Shown: piece by piece, positions 36,925-45,089 of the stretch
Layout: every line of letters begins with the position of its first letter
Position numbering within the stretch: position 1 is the first letter of the stretch
Translations under genes and position numbers: made by a program
Notes under the pieces: model-generated
What the model saw: only the letters and a program-made list of their open reading frames with translations
Databases searched by the model: none
Told to the model about the DNA's origin: nothing
Assembly: GCA_963812525.1 (NCBI GenBank)
Contig: CAWEVL010000004.1
Span: forward strand, 1-64,000
Source of the DNA: Bog-756 sp963812525
Lineage (GTDB): Bacteria; Actinomycetota; Acidimicrobiia; Acidimicrobiales; RAAP-2
DNA: 64,000 nucleotides
Reading direction: 5' to 3'

Positions 36925-38881
36925 ATGAGCAAGCAGGTCTCCACTCCTCCGGCCCAGGACAAGGGTGCCCCAGTGGCGCCTCCGCCACCGCCGGCGTGGC
37001 GACACTTCCTCTGGCTGGCCGCGCTTTTGATATTCGTCACCCTCCTGTTCGTCCTCCCGGCGTTCAAGGCCCAGAAGACCGTGACGCTGAGCTACTCCCA
37101 GTTCATGGGGGACGTGTCGGCCCACAAGGTGAAGACCGTGACCATCCAGACCAGCGGCACCGCCTCGGGGACGCTGTCCGCGGGAGGCGACTACACCACG
37201 GTGATCCCATCCCAGGCCGGCGAGGCGTTCCTGGCCCAGCTCCAGAAGGCCGACATCCAGGTGACGGCGGAGACGCCTCGGGCACCTCGTTCGGCTCCGA
37301 GATCCTCTCCTGGGTGTTCCTGTTCCTCCCATTCCTCGTGCTCGGCTACCTGTGGTGGCGCCTCTCCAAGGGGGCGATGGGACGGATGCAGGGAGCGCTC
37401 GGGGTCGGACGCTCCAACGCCAAGGTCTTCGACGAGGAGCGCCCGAAGACGACCTTCACCGACGTGGCCGGCTACGAGGGGGCCAAGGTCGAGATCCGCG
37501 AGGTGGTCGACTTCCTCCAGCAGCCCGAGCGGTACGCGCGGGCCGGCGCCATGGCCCCGCGGGGCGTCCTGATGGTCGGGCCGCCGGGCACCGGCAAGAC
37601 CCTGCTGGCCCGGGCCGTGGCCGGGGAGGCCGGGGTGCCGTTCTTCTCGCGTCACCGGCTCGAGCTTCGTCGAGATGTTCGTCGGGGGTCGGCGCGGCCC
37701 GGGTCCGCGACCTCTTCCAGGAGGCCCGCAACAGGCGCCGGCCATCATCTTCATCGACGAGATCGACGCCATCGGCCAGCGCCGGGGCGGGCTCGGCGGT
37801 CGTGGCTCGAACGACGAGCGCGAGCAGACCCTCAACCAGCTGCTCGCCGAGATGGACGGCTTCGACCCGGCCACCGGGATCGTGGTGCTGGCGGCCACCA
37901 ACCGGCCCGAGGTGCTCGACCCCGCCCTCCTGCGGCCGGGCCGGTTCGACCGCCAGGTGACCATCCCGCTCCCGACGCTCCCCGAGCGCGTGGCCATCCT
38001 CCGAGGTCCACGCTCGGGGCAAGAAGCTGGCGCCGGACGTGGACCTCGGCGCGGTGGCGCGGGGGACGCCCGGCTTCGCCGGGGCCGACCTGGCCAACCT
38101 GGTCAACGAGGCGGCCATCAACGCCGTGCGGGCCGACCGGGACGTGCTCATCGCGGTCGACTTCGCCGACGCCCGGGACCGGATCATCCTGGGCCGTCGG
38201 GAGGGGTCGAACGTGCTGATCCCCGAGGAGAAGCACGAGGTGGCCGTGCACGAGGCGGGGCACGCACTGGTGGCGGCGTACTCCGATCGGGCCGACCCCA
38301 TCGCCAAGGTGACCATCCTTCCGGCCGGGCAGACCCTCGGGGTCACCGAACAGCTGCCCGTGGTGGAGCGTCACCTCTACGCCGAGGACTACCTCAACGA
38401 CTCGTTGTCCGTACTGCTCGGGGGCCGGGCCGGCCGAACTGGTCGTGCTGGGCCAGGGTTCCACCGGTGCGGCCAACGACCTCGCCGGGCACCGAGCTCG
38501 CCACCAAGATGATCAGCGAGTTCGGACTCTCCCCGTCGCTCGGACCGGTGGGCTATCCCCTGGGCGGATCCGGTCTTCCTCGGGGGCGGCGGCACAGAGT
38601 TCACCAGTCGCCCCTTCGCGGAGGAGACCCAGGCCGCCATCGACTCGGAGGTGGCCCGACTGCTCCGCGAGGCCGAACAGCGGGCGGTGGAGACCCTCCG
38701 AGCCCACCGGGAACAACTCGACCGGCTGGTGGACCTGCTGGTGGCCGAAGAGACCGTGGACGGCTCGGCGGTCTACGCGCTGACCGGTCGGGACGAGCCG
38801 GATGACCGACCGGGCCGGACGGTGGCCCCCGGTCGAGGAGGACAGGTGGCGGCCGCACCCTCGACCGGCGGAGGGCAGTGA
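36925..38881 (+). CDS. ftsH: ATP-dependent zinc metalloprotease FtsH (heavily frameshifted)
   Basis: Membrane-anchored AAA+ protease, about 650 residues after repair. N-terminal helix (FLWLAALLIFVTLLFVLPAF), extracytoplasmic domain (TVTLSYSQFMGDVSAHKV) and a second helix are followed by FTDVAGYEGAKVEIREVVDF. Walker A GPPGTGKT, Walker B IIFIDEIDAIG and arginine fingers in the SRH (TNRPEVLDPALLRPGRFDRQ) follow. Zinc site HEAGH has a third ligand Asp in GAANDLA. At least six frame changes (near 37285, 37660, 37700-37735, 38010, 38430, 38490-38570) interrupt it. Every family motif survives in the next frame, so sequence errors are likely. The C-terminal tail is Gly/Pro-rich. Box B upstream suggests stress-linked control. 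Confidence 0.85.
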
Positions 38882-38892
38882 CCATTGGCCCT
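38878..38892 (+). promoter_or_regulatory. DosR-like 15-bp box C
   Basis: GTGACCATTGGCCCT, 55 bases before the phosphoribosyltransferase ATG. The flanking sequence extends an outer inverted repeat AGGGC...GCCCT (38872-38892). Confidence 0.6.
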
Positions 38893-38947
38893 GGTCGGCG
38901 TGGTGCCGACCCCGGCAGGATGACGGGAAGAGGGAAGGAGTTCCGTG

Positions 38948-39579
38948 ATGCCGTTCATCAATCGTGATCAGGCCGGCCGGCTGCTGGGAGACCGGCTGAC
39001 CGAGGTGCCCACCAGCGACCCGGTGGTGCTGGCGCTGCCCGGGGCGGCATCCCGGTCGGGTACCGGGTGGCCCTGGCCCTCGGCGCCCCTCTCGACGTCA
39101 TCGTCGTGCGCAAGCTCGGCGTCCCATTCCAACCGGAACTGGCCATGGGTGCGATCGGCGAGGACGGGGTACGGGTCATGGACCCCGAGACGGTGTCCGC
39201 GTCCGGTGCCGGCGAGGACGAGGTCCGGGCGGTCCAGGCCCGGGAGGAGGCCGAGTTGGAGCGGCAGGTGGCCCAGTACCGCGCCAGGTTCCCGAGGATC
39301 CCACTGCCCGGTCGCACCGCCGTCGTGGTCGACGACGGGATCGCCACCGGGTCGACCGCCCGGGCCGCGTGCCGGGTGGCCCGGGCGCACGGGGCCACTC
39401 GGGTGATCGTGGCCGCCCCGGTGGCGTCCCGACAGGCCGTGGCGCTCCTCGGCCAGGTCGCCGACGACGTAGTGGCCTTGGAGCAGCCCGATCCCTTCTA
39501 TGCCGTAGGCCAGTGGTATCTCGACTTCCAGCAGACCTCCGACCGCGAGGGTGCAGTCGCTCTTGACCGTGGTACGTGA
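38948..39579 (+). CDS. Phosphoribosyltransferase-domain protein (one frameshift)
   Basis: About 210 residues of the type I PRTase fold. PRPP-binding loop VVVDDGIATGSTARAA, dimer-interface strands LDVIVVRKLGVPFQPELAMGAI and a helical hood. The N-terminal LALPRGG-type motif is broken near 39040-39055, where one C appears to be missing from CCCGGGG; the rest is in the other frame. In mycobacteria this domain is fused to a dienelactone hydrolase (Rv0571c) or to an erythromycin esterase (Rv2030c); both partners occur here as separate neighbours. AAGGAG lies 7 bases before the ATG. The substrate base is unknown. Confidence 0.82.
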
Positions 39580-40331
39580 CCAGCCTGTGCCCACTGCGGC
39601 CCGAGCGGGCGGGGCCGCCGGGGGGACGGGGACGACGACCCCCCCGATCCCCCCGACCCCCCCGATCCCCCCGAGAGGCGCCCGACCGGTTCCGGGAGGT
39701 GGAGATCGAACTCGGGGCGGTGCGCCTGCCTGGGACCGTGACGCTGCCGGCCGACGCCCGGGGCATGGTGGTGTTCGTCCACGGCAGTGGGTCGAGTCGC
39801 CACAGCCCGCGGAACCGCTTCGTGGCGCGGGTCCTGAACCGGGTCGGCCTGGCCACGCTCCTCTTCGACCTGTTGACGCCGGACGAGGAGCTGGACCGGG
39901 CCAACGTCTTCGACGTGACCTTGCTCGGGGACCGCCTCGAGCAGGTGACCCGGTGGCTGACCACCGTGGACGAAGCTACCGGCCTGCGCGTCGGGTACTT
40001 CGGGGCCAGCACCGGCTCGGCCGCCGCGTTGTGGGCCGCCGCCGAGGTCCGGAGCGGCGTAGCTGCCGTGGTCTCGAGAGGCGGCCGTCCCGACCTCGCC
40101 CTCGCCCGGCTTCCCGAGGTCGCGGCGCCCACCCTCCTGATCGTCGGTGAACGGGACGAGCAGGTCCTGGCCCTGAACCGTCAGGCCCAGTCCGCGCTCA
40201 CCTGCCAGAACCGGCTGGTGACCGTCCCCCGTGCTACCCATCTCTTCGAGGAGCCGGGGACGCTCCAGGTCGCCGCCGACTTGGCTGCCGACTGGTTCCT
40301 CGACCATCTGCGGGCCCCGCCCGGCCCCTGA
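39576..40331 (+). CDS. Dienelactone hydrolase-like alpha/beta hydrolase
   Basis: 251 residues. Oxyanion strand GMVVFVHGSGSSRHSPRN, nucleophile elbow VGYFGASTGSAAAL (catalytic Ser), Asp in LLIVGERDEQVL and His in PRATHLFEEPG. The GTG start overlaps the PRTase stop by four bases (GTGA), so the two are translationally coupled. In Rv0571c these two modules form one protein. The first 35 residues are a Pro/Arg-rich low-complexity extension encoded by CCCCCCGA-like repeats. The small-molecule substrate is unknown. Confidence 0.85.
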   Translation: MTSLCPLRPERAGPPGGRGRRPPRSPRPPRSPREAPDRFREVEIELGAVRLPGTVTLPADARGMVVFVHGSGSSRHSPRNRFVARVLNRVGLATLLFDLLTPDEELDRANVFDVTLLGDRLEQVTRWLTTVDEATGLRVGYFGASTGSAAALWAAAEVRSGVAAVVSRGGRPDLALARLPEVAAPTLLIVGERDEQVLALNRQAQSALTCQNRLVTVPRATHLFEEPGTLQVAADLAADWFLDHLRAPPGP

Positions 40332-40356
40332 CCCGCGGCGTTCGGGCGCCGGACCC

Positions 40357-41699
40357 CTACAGGCCCGTCGGGAAGGTCTCGGGCGGCTCGCCCGGTCCCA
40401 GCGCTCGTGGGCTCGAGCGGCGTGACGGCCTGCGTGTGGTCGAGGTGGATCACCGCGTCGAACTGGTCGGCGAGGCGGGCCGTGACGTAGTGGCTCTGGC
40501 GTTCGGTCTCGGGCCGGTAGATGACGCCGATCGCTCGTTGGAGCCGTGGGACGGCAAGGGCGTCGTGGGTCGCCGGATCGGCGGTGGGTAGCCAGAAGCG
40601 GGGGACATCGAGTGAGTGGAACAGCGCCTCATGGCTCTCGGGGAGCGCGGGGCGGACGCGCTTGCGCTGCGCTGGGCCACCCCAGGTCGACGCAGCGGTG
40701 ACCTGGCCGTCGTAGGTGCTGAACCCGATGAGGAACACGTCGTCGCGGTAGCGCTGCCGAGCGAGCTGGCCGACGTTGAGCTCGCCGTTCGTCGCCATCG
40801 ACGTCGCCCGCGCGTCGCCGATGTGTGAGTTGTGCTCCCAGACGACCACCTTGTTGTGGCGGTGCTGGCGGTCGAGGTGCTCGACGAGGGCGTCGAGGGT
40901 CGCGGCCATGTGCCGGTCGCGCAGGTTCCAGGAGGACACCTCGGCCCGGTACATCTGCTGGTAGTACTCCTCGGCGTCGCGCACCAGACAGGGCGTTTTG
41001 CTCCGCGTAGAAGAGCTCGTCTTCGGCGATCCAGCCGTCGCGCCGCAAGTACGAGTCGGCCCGTCGCCGCAGCTCGATCAGCTGCGCGACGACGTCGTTC
41101 TCGCATGGGACCGCGCCCTGGTAGGCAAGCGCGTAGCCGTACGCCTGACCCTCGGCGCCGACCTGGTCGAAGCAGCCGTAGCGCTGCCGCGCCCGCCACG
41201 CCTCGGCGGGGTCGACCCGGTCGAGATAGGCGATGACGGCCTCGATCGAGGCGCCCAGGCTGTAGAGGTCGAGGCCGTAGAACCGGGCTTTCGTCGCCGG
41301 ATGGGCGTGGGCCGCGTTGCGCGCGCGGAGCCACTCGACGAACTGGAGCACGTCTCGGTTGCGCCACATCCACGCTGGGAACCGTCGGAAGTCGGCGAGC
41401 GCCGAGTTCGCGTCGGCGTCGTCCGAGAGTCCCATCACGTAGCGGTTCACCCGGTACGCGTCCGGCCAGTCGGCCTCGACGGCGACGGCGGTGAAGTTGC
41501 ACTCGTCGATCAGCCGGCGCGTGATCCGCGCCCGTTCCTGATAGAAGTCGTGCGTCCCGTGCGACGCCTCGCCGATCAGGACGAACCGCCGGTTGCCGAC
41601 CAGGTCCATCAACCGATCGTCGTCCCAGGGCACCCCGGTGAGGGGCACCACATCGTCACTGCTCAGCCGGTCGGTCGGCGTGGCGTAGAGGTGGGCCAT
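40357..41699 (-). CDS. Erythromycin esterase-like protein (frameshifted)
   Basis: About 445 residues of the EreA/EreB-like (Rv2030c C-terminal) family, probably a metal-independent hydrolase. Motifs: FVLIGEASHGTHDFYQERARITRRLI, the glutamate-containing AVAVEADWPDAYRVNRY, RFYGLDLYSLGASI and VVWEHNSHIGDARAT. The frame changes near 40985. The present final frame runs to 40181, into the convergent hydrolase. A shift near 40385 would end it at a TAG at 40357-40359 (ending ...FPTGL), which is my preferred end (inference). No resistance role is implied: mycobacterial homologues are dormancy genes. Confidence 0.8.
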
Positions 41700-41733
41700 G
41701 GGACCAGGCTCCGCCTCCGGCGGACAGACGGGC

Positions 41734-41748
41734 AGGGCCGAAAGTCCC
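41734..41748 (-). promoter_or_regulatory. DosR-like 15-bp box D
   Basis: Minus strand GGGACTTTCGGCCCT, the best match to the canonical mycobacterial DosR half (TTGGGACTTTC...), 34 bases before the ATG of the erythromycin-esterase-like gene. Confidence 0.7.
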
Positions 41749-42018
41749 AAGGAGCCGACCGTCCCGAGGCTCGGCGCGGTGGTCCGGCCTTCCCCGAGTC
41801 CGAAGACACCGGAGGCCGGGGACCCAAGAGGACCAGCCTTCGTCGCCTTGGTGCAGGGCTCATCGATGGCGGACGCCCTCCGACGGGCCCCGGTGAACTC
41901 GATGAGCGTGGTCCAGTCGGTCGGCCCCCAGGCCGGCATGTTGACGACGGGCGAGATCGACTCCCTGGTGGCGGGGGCACCGAGCGGTACTGGCCCACGC
42001 CGAGCTGACGGACGCCCG

Positions 42019-42033
42019 ATGACCTTCGGCCCT
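42019..42033 (+). promoter_or_regulatory. DosR-like 15-bp box E
   Basis: ATGACCTTCGGCCCT, 53 bases before the DUF1918 ATG. The 387-base gap 41700-42086 holds boxes D and E but no gene I can support; open frames there have poor composition. Confidence 0.6.
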
Positions 42034-42086
42034 AGCCGGACCGTCAGGCGTGCCCGACAATGACGGGGCAACGCGAAGGAGGAGCG

Positions 42087-42305
42087 ATGAAGGCCAGCGT
42101 AGGAGATCGCATCATCATCGAGGGTCGCAAGCAGGGAGAGCCGGCCCGCGACGGAAGAGTCGTGGAGGTCCGTACCGAGAACGGCGGCCCGCCCTACGGG
42201 GTTGAGTGGTCGGACAACGGGCACGTCACCCTCTTCTTTCCCGGACCCGATGCGAAGGTGCAGCACTTCGAACACGAATCGGGGCGGAAAGTGACGACCG
42301 GCTAG
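42087..42305 (+). CDS. DUF1918 protein (Rv0569-like)
   Basis: 72 residues: MKASVGDRIIIEGRKQGEPA at the start, then RVVEVRTENGGPPYGVEWSD and GHVTLFFPGPDA, the DUF1918 signature of a small SH3-like barrel. In mycobacteria Rv0569 has this architecture and is DosR-induced; its function is unknown. Strong GAAGGAGG before the ATG, box E 53 bases upstream. Full-length. Confidence 0.9.
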   Translation: MKASVGDRIIIEGRKQGEPARDGRVVEVRTENGGPPYGVEWSDNGHVTLFFPGPDAKVQHFEHESGRKVTTG

Positions 42306-42415
42306 GACCCCAACGGCCGGGCCCTCCGCATCTGGCCCGCTCGACGATCTCGATACGGGGAGCGGAGCCTGCCCGGGCAACCAGTGACGGCGAAGGCCAG
42401 GTGAAGGAGGCGCGT

Positions 42416-42508
42416 GTGGGTGACGAGAACGACGCACTGCTGTGCGATCGAAGGCCCGCCCGGCGTCCGAGGGAGATCCGCTCCGGGATGCCGGCGTTCC
42501 GATCGTGA
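42416..42508 (+). CDS. Possible 30-residue small ORF
   Basis: GTG at 42416 lies five bases after AAGGAGG; 30 codons follow (VGDENDALLCDRRPARRPRE at the start) to TGA at 42508. No family. The strong ribosome-binding site is the only support. It converges with the kinase gene and could equally be untranslated DNA of the 222-base gap. Confidence 0.2.
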   Translation: MGDENDALLCDRRPARRPREIRSGMPAFRS

Positions 42509-42527
42509 TCGGCCGGGGAAGCAGAGG

Positions 42528-44090
42528 TCAGGCCCGCAGTGCAGTCGTCATCCCATTCAGGCACACCTCGACGGTCTGGGTTGAGTCCACGACCGAGGCC
42601 TCGGGCCACGGGTCGAAGCGCCTGCGCATCGACGCCAGCACCTCGGTGGTGGCATCCGAACCGTAGGCTTCCCCGGGTCGGCGTCGGACCACCCGGCTGG
42701 CCAGGGTCTCCTCCGGTGCCGCGCAGCAGAACCCGGTGGGATCGCTGGCCGTGTGCTCGGCCAGAGCGGTGGCGAGGGCCCGGTGGCCGCCATCGGACCA
42801 GGACGCATCGAGGATCACCGACTGGCCACGGGACAGGAATATCTCCGCCCGGTCCAGAAGGGTCCGGTACACCTCGCGGGTGGAGTCAGCCGAGTAGAGA
42901 CCCTGGCCGAACGCGGCCGGCGCTGCCGCATCGGTCGGGATTCCGGCGTGCTCCTTGCGGATCTCGTCACTGCTCAGGTGGACGGCCCCCAATCGGTCGG
43001 CCAGGCGCCCGGCCAGTGTCGACTTGCCGCTTCCGGGCAGGCCCCCCACCACCACGAGCCGGACCCGGGCCTCCTCGAGGTAGTTGCGGCACAAGCGGTG
43101 GAGCTTCCCGACCCCGCTGGAGCGGTCCTCCCCGATCTGGGCGGCGCGGAGGCACGACACCTTGGTCCGGATATAGGCACGGCTGGCGCAGTAGTGGGCG
43201 AGCAGCGAACGGGGTATGGGGTCACCCGAGAACTCACGGTAGGCGTCGACCAGCAACGGCGAATAGGCCTTTCCGCCCAGACGCTCGAGATCCATGACCA
43301 GGAAGCCGATGTCGGCAAGGACGTCCCCGAATCGCAGCTCGTCGTCGAACTCCAGACAGTCGAGGATTCTGGGGCCGTCGTCGAGGCAGAACACGTCTTC
43401 CGCCTGCAGGTCCCCGTGCCCGTCGCAGACCGCACCCGACCGGATTCGCTCCCGGAGGAGTTCGTGACGTCCCTCCAGGTAGCGCCGGCTCAGGTAGCGG
43501 ATCTCGTCGTCCAGCGCCGGGTCGAGCAACCCTCCGAGGAACTGCTCGGTCTCGTCGAAGTGGCTCTGCCATCCCCGGAGCAAACGCACCGGGGTGGCCG
43601 AGTCATCGATGGCCGGTGATCGGAGGGCCACAGCATGGAAGCCGGCCAACTGCCGGGCGATCGAGCGAAGGGGAGCACCGAGGTCGGCGCCCGCCCGGAC
43701 CATGGTGGCCAGGCGCTTGTCCTCCGGCAGTCGCCTCATCAACACCATGTGGTCGATGTCCTGCCCGTTCCAGCTCAGGTCGACCACCCCGAGGTAGACG
43801 TCCGGCGCCAGTCGACGATTGAGATCCACCTCCCGCTGACAGTCCGCCTGACGGGCCTCCCGACTGGTGAAGTCGAGAAAACCGAAGTGGACCGGCTTCC
43901 TCAACTTGTAGACGCGGTCACCCACGAAGACCAGGACCGAGGCGTGCGTCTCAACCAATCTGGCCCCCGACCACGATCCGGGCGAGGGTACCCCGCTGGT
44001 CACGATGGGCTCTGCCCGACCGCCGGTCCGAGCCGGCTCCCCCACCTCATCGCCGCCCCCGCTCACCATCACACTCCCATGCTCGGACAT
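42528..44090 (-). CDS. Bifunctional APH-like phosphotransferase/P-loop kinase (Rv2004c-like)
   Basis: About 520 residues. N-terminal aminoglycoside-phosphotransferase-like fold: VGDRVYKLRKPVHFGFLDF (ATP-site lysine), catalytic HGDLQAEDVFCLDDG and metal-binding DCLEFDDELRFGDVLADIGF. The C-terminal P-loop kinase domain has GGLPGSGKSTLAGRLADRLG (Walker A) and DEIRKE. The same architecture is seen in Rv2004c, a DosR-regulon protein; the substrate is unknown. ATG at 44090 is uncertain: a TTG at 44096 opens the frame and an ATG at 44069 has a closer GGGAG. The gene is intact, unlike its neighbours. Confidence 0.85.
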   Translation of the reverse strand: MSEHGSVMVSGGGDEVGEPARTGGRAEPIVTSGVPSPGSWSGARLVETHASVLVFVGDRVYKLRKPVHFGFLDFTSREARQADCQREVDLNRRLAPDVYLGVVDLSWNGQDIDHMVLMRRLPEDKRLATMVRAGADLGAPLRSIARQLAGFHAVALRSPAIDDSATPVRLLRGWQSHFDETEQFLGGLLDPALDDEIRYLSRRYLEGRHELLRERIRSGAVCDGHGDLQAEDVFCLDDGPRILDCLEFDDELRFGDVLADIGFLVMDLERLGGKAYSPLLVDAYREFSGDPIPRSLLAHYCASRAYIRTKVSCLRAAQIGEDRSSGVGKLHRLCRNYLEEARVRLVVVGGLPGSGKSTLAGRLADRLGAVHLSSDEIRKEHAGIPTDAAAPAAFGQGLYSADSTREVYRTLLDRAEIFLSRGQSVILDASWSDGGHRALATALAEHTASDPTGFCCAAPEETLASRVVRRRPGEAYGSDATTEVLASMRRRFDPWPEASVVDSTQTVEVCLNGMTTALRA

Positions 44091-44106
44091 GCCCAAGGGA
44101 AGGGCC

Positions 44107-44121
44107 AGGGCCGATGGTCAC
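44107..44121 (-). promoter_or_regulatory. DosR-like 15-bp box F
   Basis: Minus strand GTGACCATCGGCCCT, 16 bases before the proposed kinase ATG and 129 bases before the divergent HAD gene, so it could serve both. Bases 44107-44129 are identical to 48328-48350. Confidence 0.65.
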
Positions 44122-44250
44122 TTCGCCCGCCGGATGGCTCCCGACCTCCCGACGAACCCGTTCCGCTGGTGGGTCGGCACCAGGACCCGTACCCTCGTAG
44201 GTGGCCGCCGCCTCGAGCGGGACCAACCCGGAACCGAGCAGGACGTGCAG

Positions 44251-45089
44251 ATGGACGATCGGGAGCAGAAGGACGGGTCGTCGGTGGCCGAGCCGGCGGC
44301 CAGCGACCCGGTCCGCCTCCCGGTGGGCCAGATGGGCGCGGTGGTCTTCGACATGGACGGGGTGGTGACAGACACGGCCGGCATCCGCGCCCGGGCCTGG
44401 AAGTCGGTGTTCGACCCGTTCCTCCGTGTCCGGGCCGAACAGGTCGGGGAGCCCTTTCGCCCGTTTACTGCCCGCGACTACCTGGAGCACGTCGACGGCC
44501 TGCCCCGCTACGACGGCGTGGCCCGCTTCCTGGAGTCGAGGCACCTCTCGCTCCCCAGGGGTGTGGAGTCCGACGCCCCGGGGCCCGGCACGATGTGCGC
44601 CCTGGGCAACCTGAAGGACCTCGAGTTCGAACGGGCGCTCAGGCACCGGGGCGTGACCCTCTTCCCGTCCACCGTGGCCCTCCTCCGGTCCCTGCGGGCC
44701 ACCGGGGTGCGCACCGCGGTCATCTCGTCCAGCCGGCACCTCCACGCCGTGCTGCAACTGGCCGGGGAGACCGGGCTCTTCGACGCCTCCGTCGACGGCG
44801 TCGAGGGCGAGCGGCTCGGGCTGCCCGGCAAACCCGACCCGGCCATCTTCCTCGAGGCCGCCCGCCGGCTCGGGGTGGGGCCGAGCGCACGGTGGTGGTG
44901 GAGGACGCCCTGGCCGGCGTCGAGGCCGGCCGACGAGGCGGCTTCCTTCTGGTGGTCGGAGTGGACCGGACCGGCCGTCCCGACCGGGCACGACAGCTCC
45001 ATGAGCATGGAGCCGACATGGTGGTCGACGATCTCGGTGCCGTGGTGCTCCCAAGTGGCGACCCGACAGGCCCCGCGGGCGACCCGCGA
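44251..45089 (+). CDS. HAD-superfamily hydrolase, beta-phosphoglucomutase-like (one frameshift)
   Basis: About 280 residues. Nucleophile Asp34 and Asp36 in VVFDMDGVVTDTA, motif II around VISSSRHLH, motif III Lys in GLPGKPDPAIF and motif IV VVVEDALAGVEAG. The frame shifts near 44885, just before motif IV, and the continuation is clear. Family members interconvert glucose phosphates or dephosphorylate sugars, usually beside GH65 phosphorylases. With the shift repaired, the chain runs without a stop into the GH65 gene, so a fused HAD-GH65 protein (cf. Rv2006, which has an added trehalose-phosphatase domain) is possible. Otherwise GH65 starts at the ATG at 45090. Confidence 0.8.

Noticed and set aside
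36925..38881. FtsH frame changes as programmed frameshifting
   Set aside because: Six or more changes at unrelated sequences in one gene, without slippery heptamers and downstream structure, do not fit recoding.
40181..40356. C-terminal extension of the erythromycin-esterase-like protein
   Set aside because: It would overlap the convergent hydrolase by about 150 bases; a shift near 40385 gives a natural stop at 40357.
41698..42063. Plus-strand frame between the esterase and DUF1918 genes
   Set aside because: Low-complexity composition, and it would lie across boxes D and E; treated as intergenic.
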